From assembly GCA_029262735.1 (NCBI GenBank), contig JAJCYY010000036.1, positions 62,001-126,000 on the forward strand: 64,000 bases of DNA, written 5' to 3'. Position 1 is the stretch's first letter, and each line of letters begins with the position of its first letter. Positions 53,207 to 60,113 of the stretch are shown piece after piece. The position numbers were made by a program, and so were the translations under genes. The notes beneath the pieces were generated by a model. It had not been told where the DNA came from and did no database searches. It saw only the letters and a list, made by a program, of their open reading frames with translations. Source of the stretch: Chloroflexota bacterium (GTDB lineage: Bacteria; Chloroflexota; Dehalococcoidia; Lucifugimonadales; Lucifugimonadaceae).

Positions 53207-54634
53207 CTAAACGATTTCGCAGGCGACCAGGGTGTTGGTGCCGGTTCCACCGTCACAGCGGTCACGGTCGTCACCGCCGTCGAGGTGGTCGTCTCCGCCA
53301 TTACCTTCGAGCCTGTCTCGGTCATCGTTGCCGAACAACTCATCGTTTCCGGGGCCGCCCGTGATTTCGTCACGGCCTGAGCCACCATGAATCTCGTCCT
53401 GTCCTGCATTGCCGTCAATGCGGTCATTGCCAGCACCGGCGTAGATCACGTCAGGTCCGGCTCCACCGCGGATCCTGTCGTTACCGCCATTGGCTTCGAC
53501 CTTGTCCTCGCCAGCACCGGCGTTGATTTCGTCATTGCCATCACCGCCCTTGATCTCATCATTTCCGGCACCGCCAGAAAGCTCGTCATTGCCTTCTCCG
53601 CCATCAATGTGATCGTCACCTGTATTGCCCTCGATTCGGTCGTGTCGGCCTTGACCAAATATCGTGTCATTGCCAACTCCGCCGCTGATCCGGTCGTTGC
53701 CGTCACCGCCGATTATGTTGTCATTACCGGCACCACCGGTGATCTCGTCACTGCCTTCTCCGCCGTCAATTCGGTCACTTCCGAGTCCACCGGCCAGCTC
53801 ATCGTTACCGTTGCCCCCGCGGATCTCATCGTCGTCTGGCCCACCATGGATTCTGTCGTTTCGGTCGCCACCCCAGAGACGGTCTTCACCCTGCCCTCCG
53901 GTGATGCGGTCTTTGCCGTCACCGCCTGAGACTTTGTCATCGCCAGGTCCGGCCACAACTTCGTCATTGCCTTTGCCAGCTTCGACTGAGTCGTTGCCAG
54001 CACCTGCCTTGATCTCGTCGTGACCGGAACCACCGGAGATTTCGTCATTGCCTGCTCCGCCGACGATCACATCATTTCCGTCGCCTCCAAGGAGTTCGTC
54101 ATTTCCAGGACCACCAGAGATTTCGTCGTGACCGTCGTCGCCGTGAGCAATGTCGTTGCCGAGCCCGCCCTGCAGGACATCGTTGCCCTTACCGGCCTTC
54201 AGGATGTCATCGCCGGGACCGCCGACAAGCCAGTCCCGGTTCTTGTCACCGATCAACCGGTCGTTTCCGACCCCGCCGAAAAGTGCGTCGTCCCCTTTGC
54301 CGCCATCAACGGTGTCGTTGCCCTGGGCACCGAAAACGGTGTCATCGCCAGACCCGGCACAGATGATGTCGTTACCACCGGCAGCAAAGATGCGGTCGCT
54401 ACCACCCAGGGCGACGATGACATCGTCGCCCGGTGTGCCGTGTATAACTTCGGATAGCTTGGTGCCGACGATCGTCGCTTCATGGCCGAAACAGCGTTCA
54501 TCGCTGCCGTAGCCGTAGCCGTAGCCGTATCCACGCCCTGATCCCCCGTCACCTTGCGCCACGAGCGGGCTTACAAAAAGTGTGCCGAGGACGGAAACCG
54601 TCAGGGCGAGTGAGACAAGTAATTTCCTGTCCAT
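53207..54634 (-). CDS. Secreted RTX-like calcium-binding repeat protein
   Basis: Protein of 475 residues starting at ATG 54634 (GGGAG 8 bp upstream); the frame is open for 62 further codons, but without a signal. A signal peptide (MDRKLLVSLALTVSVLG...) is followed by a GYGYGYGYG run and then about forty RTX nonapeptides of the form GGxGNDxIx from residue 60 to the end. Each pair of repeats binds calcium in a parallel beta-roll. No enzymatic domain is present. RTX proteins normally exit by a type I system, but here a Sec signal is present and no exporter lies nearby, so it is probably a structural surface-layer or matrix protein. Confidence 0.9.
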   Translation of the reverse strand: MDRKLLVSLALTVSVLGTLFVSPLVAQGDGGSGRGYGYGYGYGSDERCFGHEATIVGTKLSEVIHGTPGDDVIVALGGSDRIFAAGGNDIICAGSGDDTVFGAQGNDTVDGGKGDDALFGGVGNDRLIGDKNRDWLVGGPGDDILKAGKGNDVLQGGLGNDIAHGDDGHDEISGGPGNDELLGGDGNDVIVGGAGNDEISGGSGHDEIKAGAGNDSVEAGKGNDEVVAGPGDDKVSGGDGKDRITGGQGEDRLWGGDRNDRIHGGPDDDEIRGGNGNDELAGGLGSDRIDGGEGSDEITGGAGNDNIIGGDGNDRISGGVGNDTIFGQGRHDRIEGNTGDDHIDGGEGNDELSGGAGNDEIKGGDGNDEINAGAGEDKVEANGGNDRIRGGAGPDVIYAGAGNDRIDGNAGQDEIHGGSGRDEITGGPGNDELFGNDDRDRLEGNGGDDHLDGGDDRDRCDGGTGTNTLVACEIV

Positions 54635-54842
54635 GGGACGCTCCCAGTCAGATTGCTCGCCCAGTAAGGCGAAGTGTTTGACTGCAGTCCCAGGTCTTAA
54701 ATCTATGGGGTTGTGCACCACGGCAGTGGTTGCAGAAAGTTCGGGGTTGGTTGTGGTCGCGTGTGGAATCGAACCCGACAATTTTGTCTGTCGCGTGTGC
54801 AACCGGCTGCGAAAAAACATCGAGCTGCGTTAGTGAAAATAC

Positions 54843-55000
54843 CTGGCGCGAAACTTACTGACTGAATGTTGCAGACGCGGAGCATCGTTTGTAATAATTG
54901 GCGCGGCTCTCCGGTTTTTTTTGCCGTTGGGACTACACTTTTTTTTCGTGCGAGAGCCGCGCCAACTAAACAGAATCTAAAGGAAAAATTGGCGCGAAAA
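54843..55000 (-). promoter_or_regulatory. Iterated TTGGCGCG motifs upstream of the RTX-like gene
   Basis: CTGGCGCGAAAC (54,843), TTGGCGCGGCTC (54,898), CGCGCCAA (inverted, ends 54,964) and TTGGCGCGAAAAG (54,988). Copies lie 209-366 bp upstream of the RTX-like start. The spacing and shared GGCGCGAAA core suggest operator sites for one regulator, or an origin-like iteron set. Confidence 0.5.
54898..54964. repeat. Long inverted repeat with T-rich loop
   Basis: TTGGCGCGGCTCTC and its exact complement, 14 bp, enclose 39 bp containing two runs of 7-8 T. It may be a stem-loop in RNA or a paired protein-binding site overlapping the GGCGCG motifs. Confidence 0.65.
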
Positions 55001-55232
55001 GTTGTGCGACGGAATGGACGATGATTGTTAACGCGATGGTTGCTTCGGCCGAAATCAGGCGAGCCGGGGGTCGAGAAATCTCGTGCGACATGGAGCCACG
55101 ACTCAACAAGATCCGATCTACGCACCGATCGAATCCTCGGCATTCCGAATAAGACTTGACGCGGTCGCCGGTCCACGAAATCGAACCAATGAATTCAACC
55201 TCATTTACCGACCAGCTGACGGCGATCTGAAG

Positions 55233-55276
55233 TGCCCCCAGAACATGTACCACCCGCTATGTTAGTCCAACGGCCA
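55233..55276 (-). repeat. Solo right end of the IS3-type element
   Basis: Forty-four bases matching the right end of the complete IS (55,786-55,829) except for one base. They begin TGCCCCCAGAACATG. The one difference matters: this copy encodes the ancestral TAG stop of orfB (CTA on the plus strand at 55,257). Confidence 0.85.
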
Positions 55277-55318
55277 GTTGACCTTGCCCGAATCTTGATA
55301 CCAGTCCGAATGTAGGAC

Positions 55319-55785
55319 TCAAGGAATGATTGCGGTCTTCGGGATCTTCAGGGTTTTTACGAACTCAGCCGGTGAAAGGGTTCCAAGAGCCCTGTGTGGC
55401 CGGTCGTGATTGTAATGGACTCTCCAGGTCTCGATCTTCTCTTTGGCATCCTCGACCGATAGGAACCAGTTCTCGTTCAGGCACTCCTCCCTTACTCGTC
55501 CGTTGAATGACTCGATCAATGCGTTCTCAGTTGGCTTAACCGGCCTGATGAAGTCCAGTTCAACACCGTTGAGGTAGGCCCACTGGTCAAGGATCTTTGA
55601 AGTGAACTCAGGCCCGTTGTCCACACGAATGGTCTTCGGTAACGGACGCTGCTCAGACACCCTCTGTAGTACGTCGACCACATGTCTCCCTCCAAGGCCT
55701 TGGTTGACCTCAATGGCGAGACTTTCACGCGTAAAGTTGTCCACCAACGTAAGAAGTCGAAATCTCCGGCCATCGAAGAGTGATG
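55319..55785 (-). pseudogene. C-terminal fragment of another IS3-family transposase
   Basis: About 155 codons of a DDE integrase domain: RRFRLLTLVDNFTRESLAIEV, IRVDNGPEFTSKILDQWAYL (second Asp) and KPTENALIESFNGRVREECL (Glu). It ends with the usual NHDRPHRALGTLSPAEF. Its N-terminal half is cut off precisely at the edge of the complete IS and does not reappear on the other side. It is a different IS3 subgroup from the element that interrupts it. Confidence 0.85.
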
Positions 55786-56586
55786 TGCCCCCAGAACATG
55801 TACCACCCGCAATGTTAGTCCAACGGCCACTTTGAGCTGTGGCCTGACAGTCTTCGGGACTGGTGGCCGGTACCCGAGTGAGCTATGTGGCCGGACCGTG
55901 TTGTACTTCTGCCTCCATCGCTCCGTGAGTATCTGCACCTCCCTCAGGTTGTAAAAAATCTCTCCGTTCAGCAGCTCGTCCCTGAGCTTCCCGTTGAAGC
56001 TCTCACAGTACCCGTTCTCCCAAGGACTTCCTGGCTCTATGTACAGAGTCTGTGCTCCCACCCGTGGCAGCCATTCTCTGACTGCCTTCGCCGTAAATTC
56101 CGGCCCGTTGTCTGACCTAATATGCTCCGGCACACCGTTCGATGTGAAGAGACTGGTCAGGGTATGCATCACGTCATCTGATCGGATCCTCCTCGCTGCC
56201 TTGATCGCCATGCACTCCCTTGTGAACTCGTCGATTACCGTCAGCAACCTGACCGCTCTTCCGTCCTCCGTCCTGCAGGCGACGAAGTCATATGCCCAGA
56301 CGTGGTTCGGTCTCTCTGGTCTCAGCCTGATACACGATCCGTCGTTTAGCCACAGCCTGCCTCGCTTCGGCTGCTTCTTCGGGACCTTCAGCCCTTCACG
56401 TCGCCAGATACGTTCAACACGCTTGTGATTCACATGCCATCCAGCGTTCCTGAGCAACGCTGTGATCCTGCGGTACCCGTACCTGCCATACTCAGTTGCA
56501 AGGTCGATGACGTCCCTGGTAAGGAGTTCATGGTCATCCGGTATCTTCGCCCGTAGACGTTGAGTTGCTCTTGGCTGATCAAGCAC
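55516..56586 (-). CDS. IS3-family transposase OrfB with lost stop codon
   Basis: DDE transposase. Residues 1-258 are a normal OrfB tail: HTH_21 helices (YGRYGYRRITALLRNAGW), then the integrase core with VWAYDFVACRTEDGR, IRSDNGPEFTAKAVREW and SPWENGYCESFNGKLRDELL. The frame then runs another 98 codons out of the IS because the stop expected at 55810-55812 is TTG (TAG in the solo end at 55,257). It would be made by a -1 frameshift from orfA in the GGAAACTTC region near 56,670, giving a fusion transposase. The foreign tail may impair it. Confidence 0.85.
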   Translation of the reverse strand: MLDQPRATQRLRAKIPDDHELLTRDVIDLATEYGRYGYRRITALLRNAGWHVNHKRVERIWRREGLKVPKKQPKRGRLWLNDGSCIRLRPERPNHVWAYDFVACRTEDGRAVRLLTVIDEFTRECMAIKAARRIRSDDVMHTLTSLFTSNGVPEHIRSDNGPEFTAKAVREWLPRVGAQTLYIEPGSPWENGYCESFNGKLRDELLNGEIFYNLREVQILTERWRQKYNTVRPHSSLGYRPPVPKTVRPQLKVAVGLTLRVVHVLGAHHSSMAGDFDFLRWWTTLRVKVSPLRSTKALEGDMWSTYYRGCLSSVRYRRPFVWTTGLSSLQRSLTSGPTSTVLNWTSSGRLSQLRTH

Positions 56587-56999
56587 TCTGCAGGCTTTTC
56601 GCTCGGTAACCCGAAGGCGGCGTCTGACGTGATCAACACACTTGCGGCGACGTGAAGGGCTTAGAAGTTTCCCTCGGCCGCTTCTTTCAGGATCAGCTTG
56701 TCCAGGGTGAGATCCGCAACGGCTCGCTTGAGCCTGGCGTTCTCCTGCTCAAGCTGCTTCAGACGTCTCGCCTGGTCGATGCTCAGGCCGCCATACCCGT
56801 TACGCCAGCGGTAGTAGGTCTGTTCGGTAACTGCTATCTGTCTGACGGCAACGGCTACTGTCTGCCCCTTGGCCAGGGCGACCTCCACTTCACGAAGCTT
56901 GCCCAGGATCTGCTCCGGACTGTGTCTCTTTCTCGGCATCTCTTCCCCCTTTTTCACCAGAGTTTCTAACATTCACTCTGGATCAGCTTTTGGGGGGCA
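55786..56999 (-). mobile_element. IS3-family insertion sequence (1,214 bp)
   Basis: Complete element. Right end TGCCCCCAGAACATG and left end (reverse complement) TGCCCCCCAAAAGCTG are the imperfect terminal inverted repeats. It carries orfA and orfB in overlapping frames. No target-site duplication is seen: the flanks are a transposase fragment on one side and a serine recombinase on the other. This implies deletion or recombination after insertion. Confidence 0.85.
56661..56939 (-). CDS. IS3-family transposase OrfA
   Basis: DNA-binding subunit of 92 residues. The helix-turn-helix is MPRKRHSPEQILGKLREVEVALAKGQ..., with TEQTYYRWRNGYGGL, followed by a leucine-zipper-like coiled coil (LKQLEQENARLKRAVADLTLDKLILKE). 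The start at ATG 56939 matches family length. It ends at TAA just past the point where a -1 frameshift would join it to OrfB. Confidence 0.9.
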   Translation of the reverse strand: MPRKRHSPEQILGKLREVEVALAKGQTVAVAVRQIAVTEQTYYRWRNGYGGLSIDQARRLKQLEQENARLKRAVADLTLDKLILKEAAEGNF

Positions 57000-57582
57000 G
57001 GTCACCTGGGCACAGACGTACCGAAACGGCAACGGGTACTACCGTGAGAAGCGCGCATCCAGCGGAACAGGAGAGTGTCCTGCGAAGGGCGGGTCAATAC
57101 CTTGCGACATACCCGACGAGCAGGTGGCCCGGATCGTGACAGTTCTGGAACTACCACCGGATTGGCTTGAACGTGCCTTTGAGTTGATCTCGGAGAAAGA
57201 CGAAGTGGCGAGTGTGAAAAAGGAACGCCAGCGGGTGAAAGAACGACTCCGCAGACTCGGTCGTGTCTACCTGGATGGCCTGTTCCCGGAAGACGAGTAC
57301 CGCCGTCAAAAGCAGTCGCTCGAGACTCAACTCGAGTCACTGGTGATTCCGGAGATAGACGCCACGAAAGAGGCAGGTCGGCTCCTGTCGCAACTGCCTG
57401 AGCTCTGGGATCGAGCGACGCTGGCAGAGCGGCACGATCTGTTGACTCGGATGATGGATGGCGTTTACGTCGACATGAAGGCGAGTCGCTCTGTGGTCGC
57501 CATCAAGCCGAAACCGGCGTTCCGTCCGCTGTTCCGGTTAGCGACGATGCGAACCGAGTCCGGCGTTAAACTGCTGCAGTAA
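57000..57582 (+). pseudogene. Large serine recombinase, C-terminal half only
   Basis: Open from the IS edge to TAA 57582, 193 codons. It begins inside the recombinase zinc ribbon (YRNGNGYYREKRASSGTG, then CPAKGGSIPC), continues with the long coiled coil (KERQRVKERLRRLGRVYLDG) that controls integration direction, and ends with a tail after VYVDM. The catalytic N-terminal domain (Ser nucleophile) and the DNA-binding recombinase domain were lost with the IS insertion. Its stop is 43 bp from the right 48-bp repeat, the usual position of a serine integrase beside its attachment site. Confidence 0.87.
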
Positions 57583-57625
57583 GTCCTGCCCTAAGACAAA
57601 AAGGCTCGATCTTCAACTGCAGTCT

Positions 57626-57673
57626 GTGTTCATGGTGGAGACGGGGGAGAGTCGAACTCGCGGATGAACACGA
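57626..57673 (+). repeat. Right 48-bp direct repeat (putative attR), copy G
   Basis: Identical to 35,186-35,233 over 48 bp. Arms GTGTTCAT/ATGAACAC flank the tRNA/tmRNA-3'-end-like core. Lies between the recombinase stop and the next gene. Confidence 0.8.
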
Positions 57674-57712
57674 CAAGTGGTGCAGAGGTGAGGTTCACTC
57701 CACCAACCGACA

Positions 57713-58549
57713 TCACAAATAGATCTTCCTGTAGTAGTCGATCAGTTCTGTCATTCGATTCATCGCTTCGATCATTCCCCGCTTTTCATTTAGTCTGATG
57801 TTCGACATCAACATGAAGATTTCGGGGTCAGCGCCTTCTAGATATTTGGCTTCTTCAGGCGCAACAACCTGAAGGTGTTTGAGCGAAAGGCCGTTCCAGG
57901 ATTCACTTCGGTCGCCGCGCTGGTCAACGATCTCGGCGCAGCGCTCGACGATGCGTCCAATAATCGATGCGCCTCCGACATGTGTCCCCCACTGGTGTGA
58001 TAGCAACTGCCTCGTGCGTTTCTTGTTGTTCATCAACCTAGGAAGTATTGTGACAGTTCGACTATGCATCAATCCTGTAACACGTGCCATGCCGGCTTCC
58101 GAGATTTCTGTGGCGAGTTTCACGCCGGTTCCGCTCAGCGATTTCGGCATGGCCATCATGTTTGGTTCTGATTGGGGCATATTGTGTCGATCTAGTGACA
58201 CTACAAACGGCCTACGGTAGGAGCTGACGCTCAGAAATCCAAACTTCTGTCTGTATTCGGCGGTAGAGTAATTGCGGCCGTCATTTCTCAGCGCTTTCCA
58301 GATGTTGTTTTTTCTACTTACAATCTCATAGCCAGCTGTCGGATCAAGGTAGAAATGGATCGGTACTCCCGGTGCTGACCAATCCATATATTTATACGAG
58401 CTGCCTTCGTGTGCCACGTCGTCAGCGAAATTGAGCTTCTGTCGCTCCGTCGGCAACTCAAGAAGTCTGGTTCCCCGGATGTAATTTTCCAGGAGCGGGG
58501 CAGATGACTTTGAATTCTCTTCAAGGCGATTATTGTTCATAGCGTCCAC
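57713..58549 (-). CDS. Protein of unknown function (278 aa)
   Basis: Soluble, basic protein with no signal peptide or membrane helix. The N-terminal part has KYMDWSAPGVPIHFYLDPTAG and a Tyr/Arg-rich stretch. The C-terminal part is helical (GADPEIFMLMSNIRLNEKRGMIEAMNRMTELIDYY). No family motif is recognised. The coding DNA is more AT-rich than its neighbours and it sits directly outside the right repeat, so it may be part of another acquired segment. ATG start; an earlier start is not available in frame. Confidence 0.6.
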   Translation of the reverse strand: MDAMNNNRLEENSKSSAPLLENYIRGTRLLELPTERQKLNFADDVAHEGSSYKYMDWSAPGVPIHFYLDPTAGYEIVSRKNNIWKALRNDGRNYSTAEYRQKFGFLSVSSYRRPFVVSLDRHNMPQSEPNMMAMPKSLSGTGVKLATEISEAGMARVTGLMHSRTVTILPRLMNNKKRTRQLLSHQWGTHVGGASIIGRIVERCAEIVDQRGDRSESWNGLSLKHLQVVAPEEAKYLEGADPEIFMLMSNIRLNEKRGMIEAMNRMTELIDYYRKIYL

Positions 58550-58659
58550 CAGACTGGCTAATCTGCCTCGCCGCCGGAGTCACTATGCAGCCTACTGCCA
58601 AAAGCAGGACGAGATTCCAACAGAGCTGAGGTTAGAAGCTTACCGTTCGTCAGTCCCTG

Positions 58660-58736
58660 TGGGTATCGCCTGGGCACACCATCCTGTTACGGCAAATACC
58701 CGATGCCCTTAGTTGATTTTGACTACGTGAGCACGG
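58660..58736 (+). repeat. Leader-like repeat R1
   Basis: GTGGGTATCGCCTGGGCACACC ... TTAGTTGATTTTGACTACG. It aligns with 59,841-59,917 over about 75 bp. Confidence 0.55.
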
Positions 58737-58742
58737 ATCTGT

Positions 58743-58762
58743 CAGGTTCTGTCAGAACTCAG
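58743..58762 (+). repeat. Left arm of inverted repeat around the TPR gene
   Basis: CAGGTTCTGTCAGAACTCAG; its reverse complement, with one change, is at 59,797-59,816. The preceding GCACGGATCTGT also recurs at 59,680. Confidence 0.65.
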
Positions 58763-58798
58763 GTCAGGTGTGTGAACCGAGTTCTGATAGATCCCGTG

Positions 58799-59656
58799 TC
58801 AATCGTGCAAATGGAGCTCGGCCATGCGGCTGAATGCCTGGCGCGACTCTTCAAACCGCTGCAGGGTGTGGAGAACTTGTCCGAGGGTTTGCCAGGCCAT
58901 CCAATCGTCCGGGCGGAGCTCGGTTGCACGTGTAACGGCTTCGAGCGCCTCCTCCCACCGCTCGGCTTTGGCAAGAGCACTGCCACGGTCGAACCATGCG
59001 GCGGCGTTCTCGGGGTCGAGCTCGGTAGCCCGGGTAAGGGACTCGAACGCCTCTTCGTGCCGCTTCAGTTCGCGAAGTGGAAAAGCGCGGCGATACCATG
59101 CGACGGCGTACTCTGGGTCGAGCTTGGTAGCACGTGTGAGGGACTCGAGTGCCTCTTCCCACCTATGCATGTTGGCAAAAGCGTCGCCGCGTCCGTACCA
59201 GGCGATGGCGTTCTCGGGGTCGAGCTCGGTAGCACGAGTGTTGGATTCGAGTTGGAGCTTGGCTGCGCGGACAGAGGCGATGAAACCGAAGTCTTCTCGC
59301 TCCAGTTCGAGAAAAGCAACGCCGCGGTCATGCCGAGCGAGGCGGTCCCCCGGGTCGAGTTCGGTCGCGCGGGTAAGTGCCTCGTACGCCTCCTCCCACC
59401 AGTCCCGATTGGCGAGATCGAAATCTACATCAGGCGTTGTTGTATGGTGGATCTGTCGCGCCTCCTCGTACCGGATTTGATAGACAAGCCCTCTGCCACG
59501 ACCGCGCCATGCGATCGGATTCTCCGGGTCGAGTTCGATCACACGGGCATAGGCTGCAGCGGCGGCCTCATAGTCTTCCGCCGAGAAAAGACGGTCCGCT
59601 TCCTCAAGCAGTCGGTCGGTTTCTTCCTGGTCATTTTGCATATGGCATTTTGGCAA
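58799..59656 (-). CDS. TPR-repeat protein
   Basis: Soluble protein of 285 residues made of about seven tetratricopeptide repeats. Units follow the pattern ATELDPENxxAWxxRGxAxxxxxRWEEALEALTR. One middle unit is disturbed (LEREDFGFIASVRAAKLQLES). TPRs bind other proteins, and the strong repeat identity suggests recent internal duplication. No catalytic domain is present. An internal ATG (MQNDQEE) six codons in is an alternative start. The gene is enclosed by an inverted repeat. Confidence 0.85.
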   Translation of the reverse strand: MPKCHMQNDQEETDRLLEEADRLFSAEDYEAAAAAYARVIELDPENPIAWRGRGRGLVYQIRYEEARQIHHTTTPDVDFDLANRDWWEEAYEALTRATELDPGDRLARHDRGVAFLELEREDFGFIASVRAAKLQLESNTRATELDPENAIAWYGRGDAFANMHRWEEALESLTRATKLDPEYAVAWYRRAFPLRELKRHEEAFESLTRATELDPENAAAWFDRGSALAKAERWEEALEAVTRATELRPDDWMAWQTLGQVLHTLQRFEESRQAFSRMAELHLHD

Positions 59657-59796
59657 GGTTTCGCATCAAGGTATAACAGCACGGATCTGTAAGATCTCGG
59701 CACTCGGGCAGAGTAGCACGGTTATGTCAGAACTTAGGGAGCGAGGCAAAATCAGCCCCGGATTCCACGCATCCTAATACCGTCTTTGAGTTCAAT

Positions 59797-59816
59797 CTGA
59801 GTCCTGACAGAACCTG
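59797..59816 (-). repeat. Right arm of inverted repeat around the TPR gene
   Basis: CTGAGTCCTGACAGAACCTG, the reverse complement of 58,743-58,762 with 19 of 20 bases matching. Confidence 0.65.
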
Positions 59817-59840
59817 TAATACCGACTCGGAGTCCAATGT

Positions 59841-59980
59841 GGGTGCCGGCTGTGCATACCATCCCGTTTCGACATAAGCCCTACGCCCGTAGTTGCTTTT
59901 GACTACGCGGGCATCAACCGAATTTAATCAGTGCGAGTGATGGCTGCGACAGATTGAATCGTTAGTCTATGGTCTATTGT
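59841..59980 (+). promoter_or_regulatory. Leader-like repeat R2 before the PAP2/kinase operon
   Basis: GTGGGTGCCGGCTGTGCATACC ... GTAGTTGCTTTTGACTACGCG. The left part matches R1 (58,660). The right part (GACTACG...GATGGCTGC...GAATCGTTAG) matches R3 near the window end (63,870-63,950). Position 130-270 bp upstream of the first gene suggests a shared regulatory leader. Confidence 0.5.
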
Positions 59981-60113
59981 GATGATGCTTGACGTAGCGA
60001 GTCGTTCGCTGAGAATCATCATGTCCCCCCTGAAGGCAAGTAGACATGAGTGCTGAAGAGCGGGGCGGGGTCAACGGGGCGCGTAGTCGAACCCGTCAAG
60101 GAGTCGAGATTCA

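Larger units (their letters stand above)
54635..55232. other. Long leader of the RTX-like gene with GGCGCG motifs
   Basis: About 600 bp without a gene. The middle part has repeated TTGGCGCG motifs and a long inverted repeat (separate entries). The right part (55,000-55,230) shows nothing recognisable. Confidence 0.45.
35186..57673. mobile_element. Putative serine-recombinase integrative element (~22.5 kb)
   Basis: Bounded by identical 48-bp direct repeats, with the C-terminal half of a large serine recombinase ending 43 bp from the right repeat. Cargo is a methyltransferase/LuxR-NTPase cassette, an MDMPI-fold protein, a glycan operon, an RTX-like protein and an IS3-type insertion. The recombinase is destroyed by the IS, so the element is fixed. 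The degenerate repeat copy at 40,645 suggests it may be two older elements in tandem. Integration has not been shown; this is inference from layout. Confidence 0.5.
58550..58798. other. Intergenic region with repeats R1 and the inverted-repeat arm
   Basis: About 250 bp between two minus-strand genes. It holds the left arm of the repeat flanking the TPR gene and a leader-like repeat (separate entries). Confidence 0.4.
59657..60113. other. Intergenic region upstream of the PAP2/kinase operon
   Basis: About 460 bp. Contains the right arm of the TPR-flanking inverted repeat and the leader repeat R2. It should hold the operon promoter in its last 150 bp, which is AT-rich around 59,950-60,010. Confidence 0.4.

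Noticed and set aside
53207-54634. Long plus-strand open frames across the RTX-like gene
   Set aside because: They are antisense to GGxGxDxIx repeats, whose regular codons keep the opposite frames open. They have no start signals or family motifs.
54898-54964. Inverted repeat as an intrinsic terminator
   Set aside because: The 39-base loop is too long and no T-run follows either arm; the T-runs lie inside the loop. It is more likely a regulatory site.
57713-58549. Naming the 278-residue protein as a phage or restriction protein because of its position beside the element
   Set aside because: No motif supports any such function; left as unknown.
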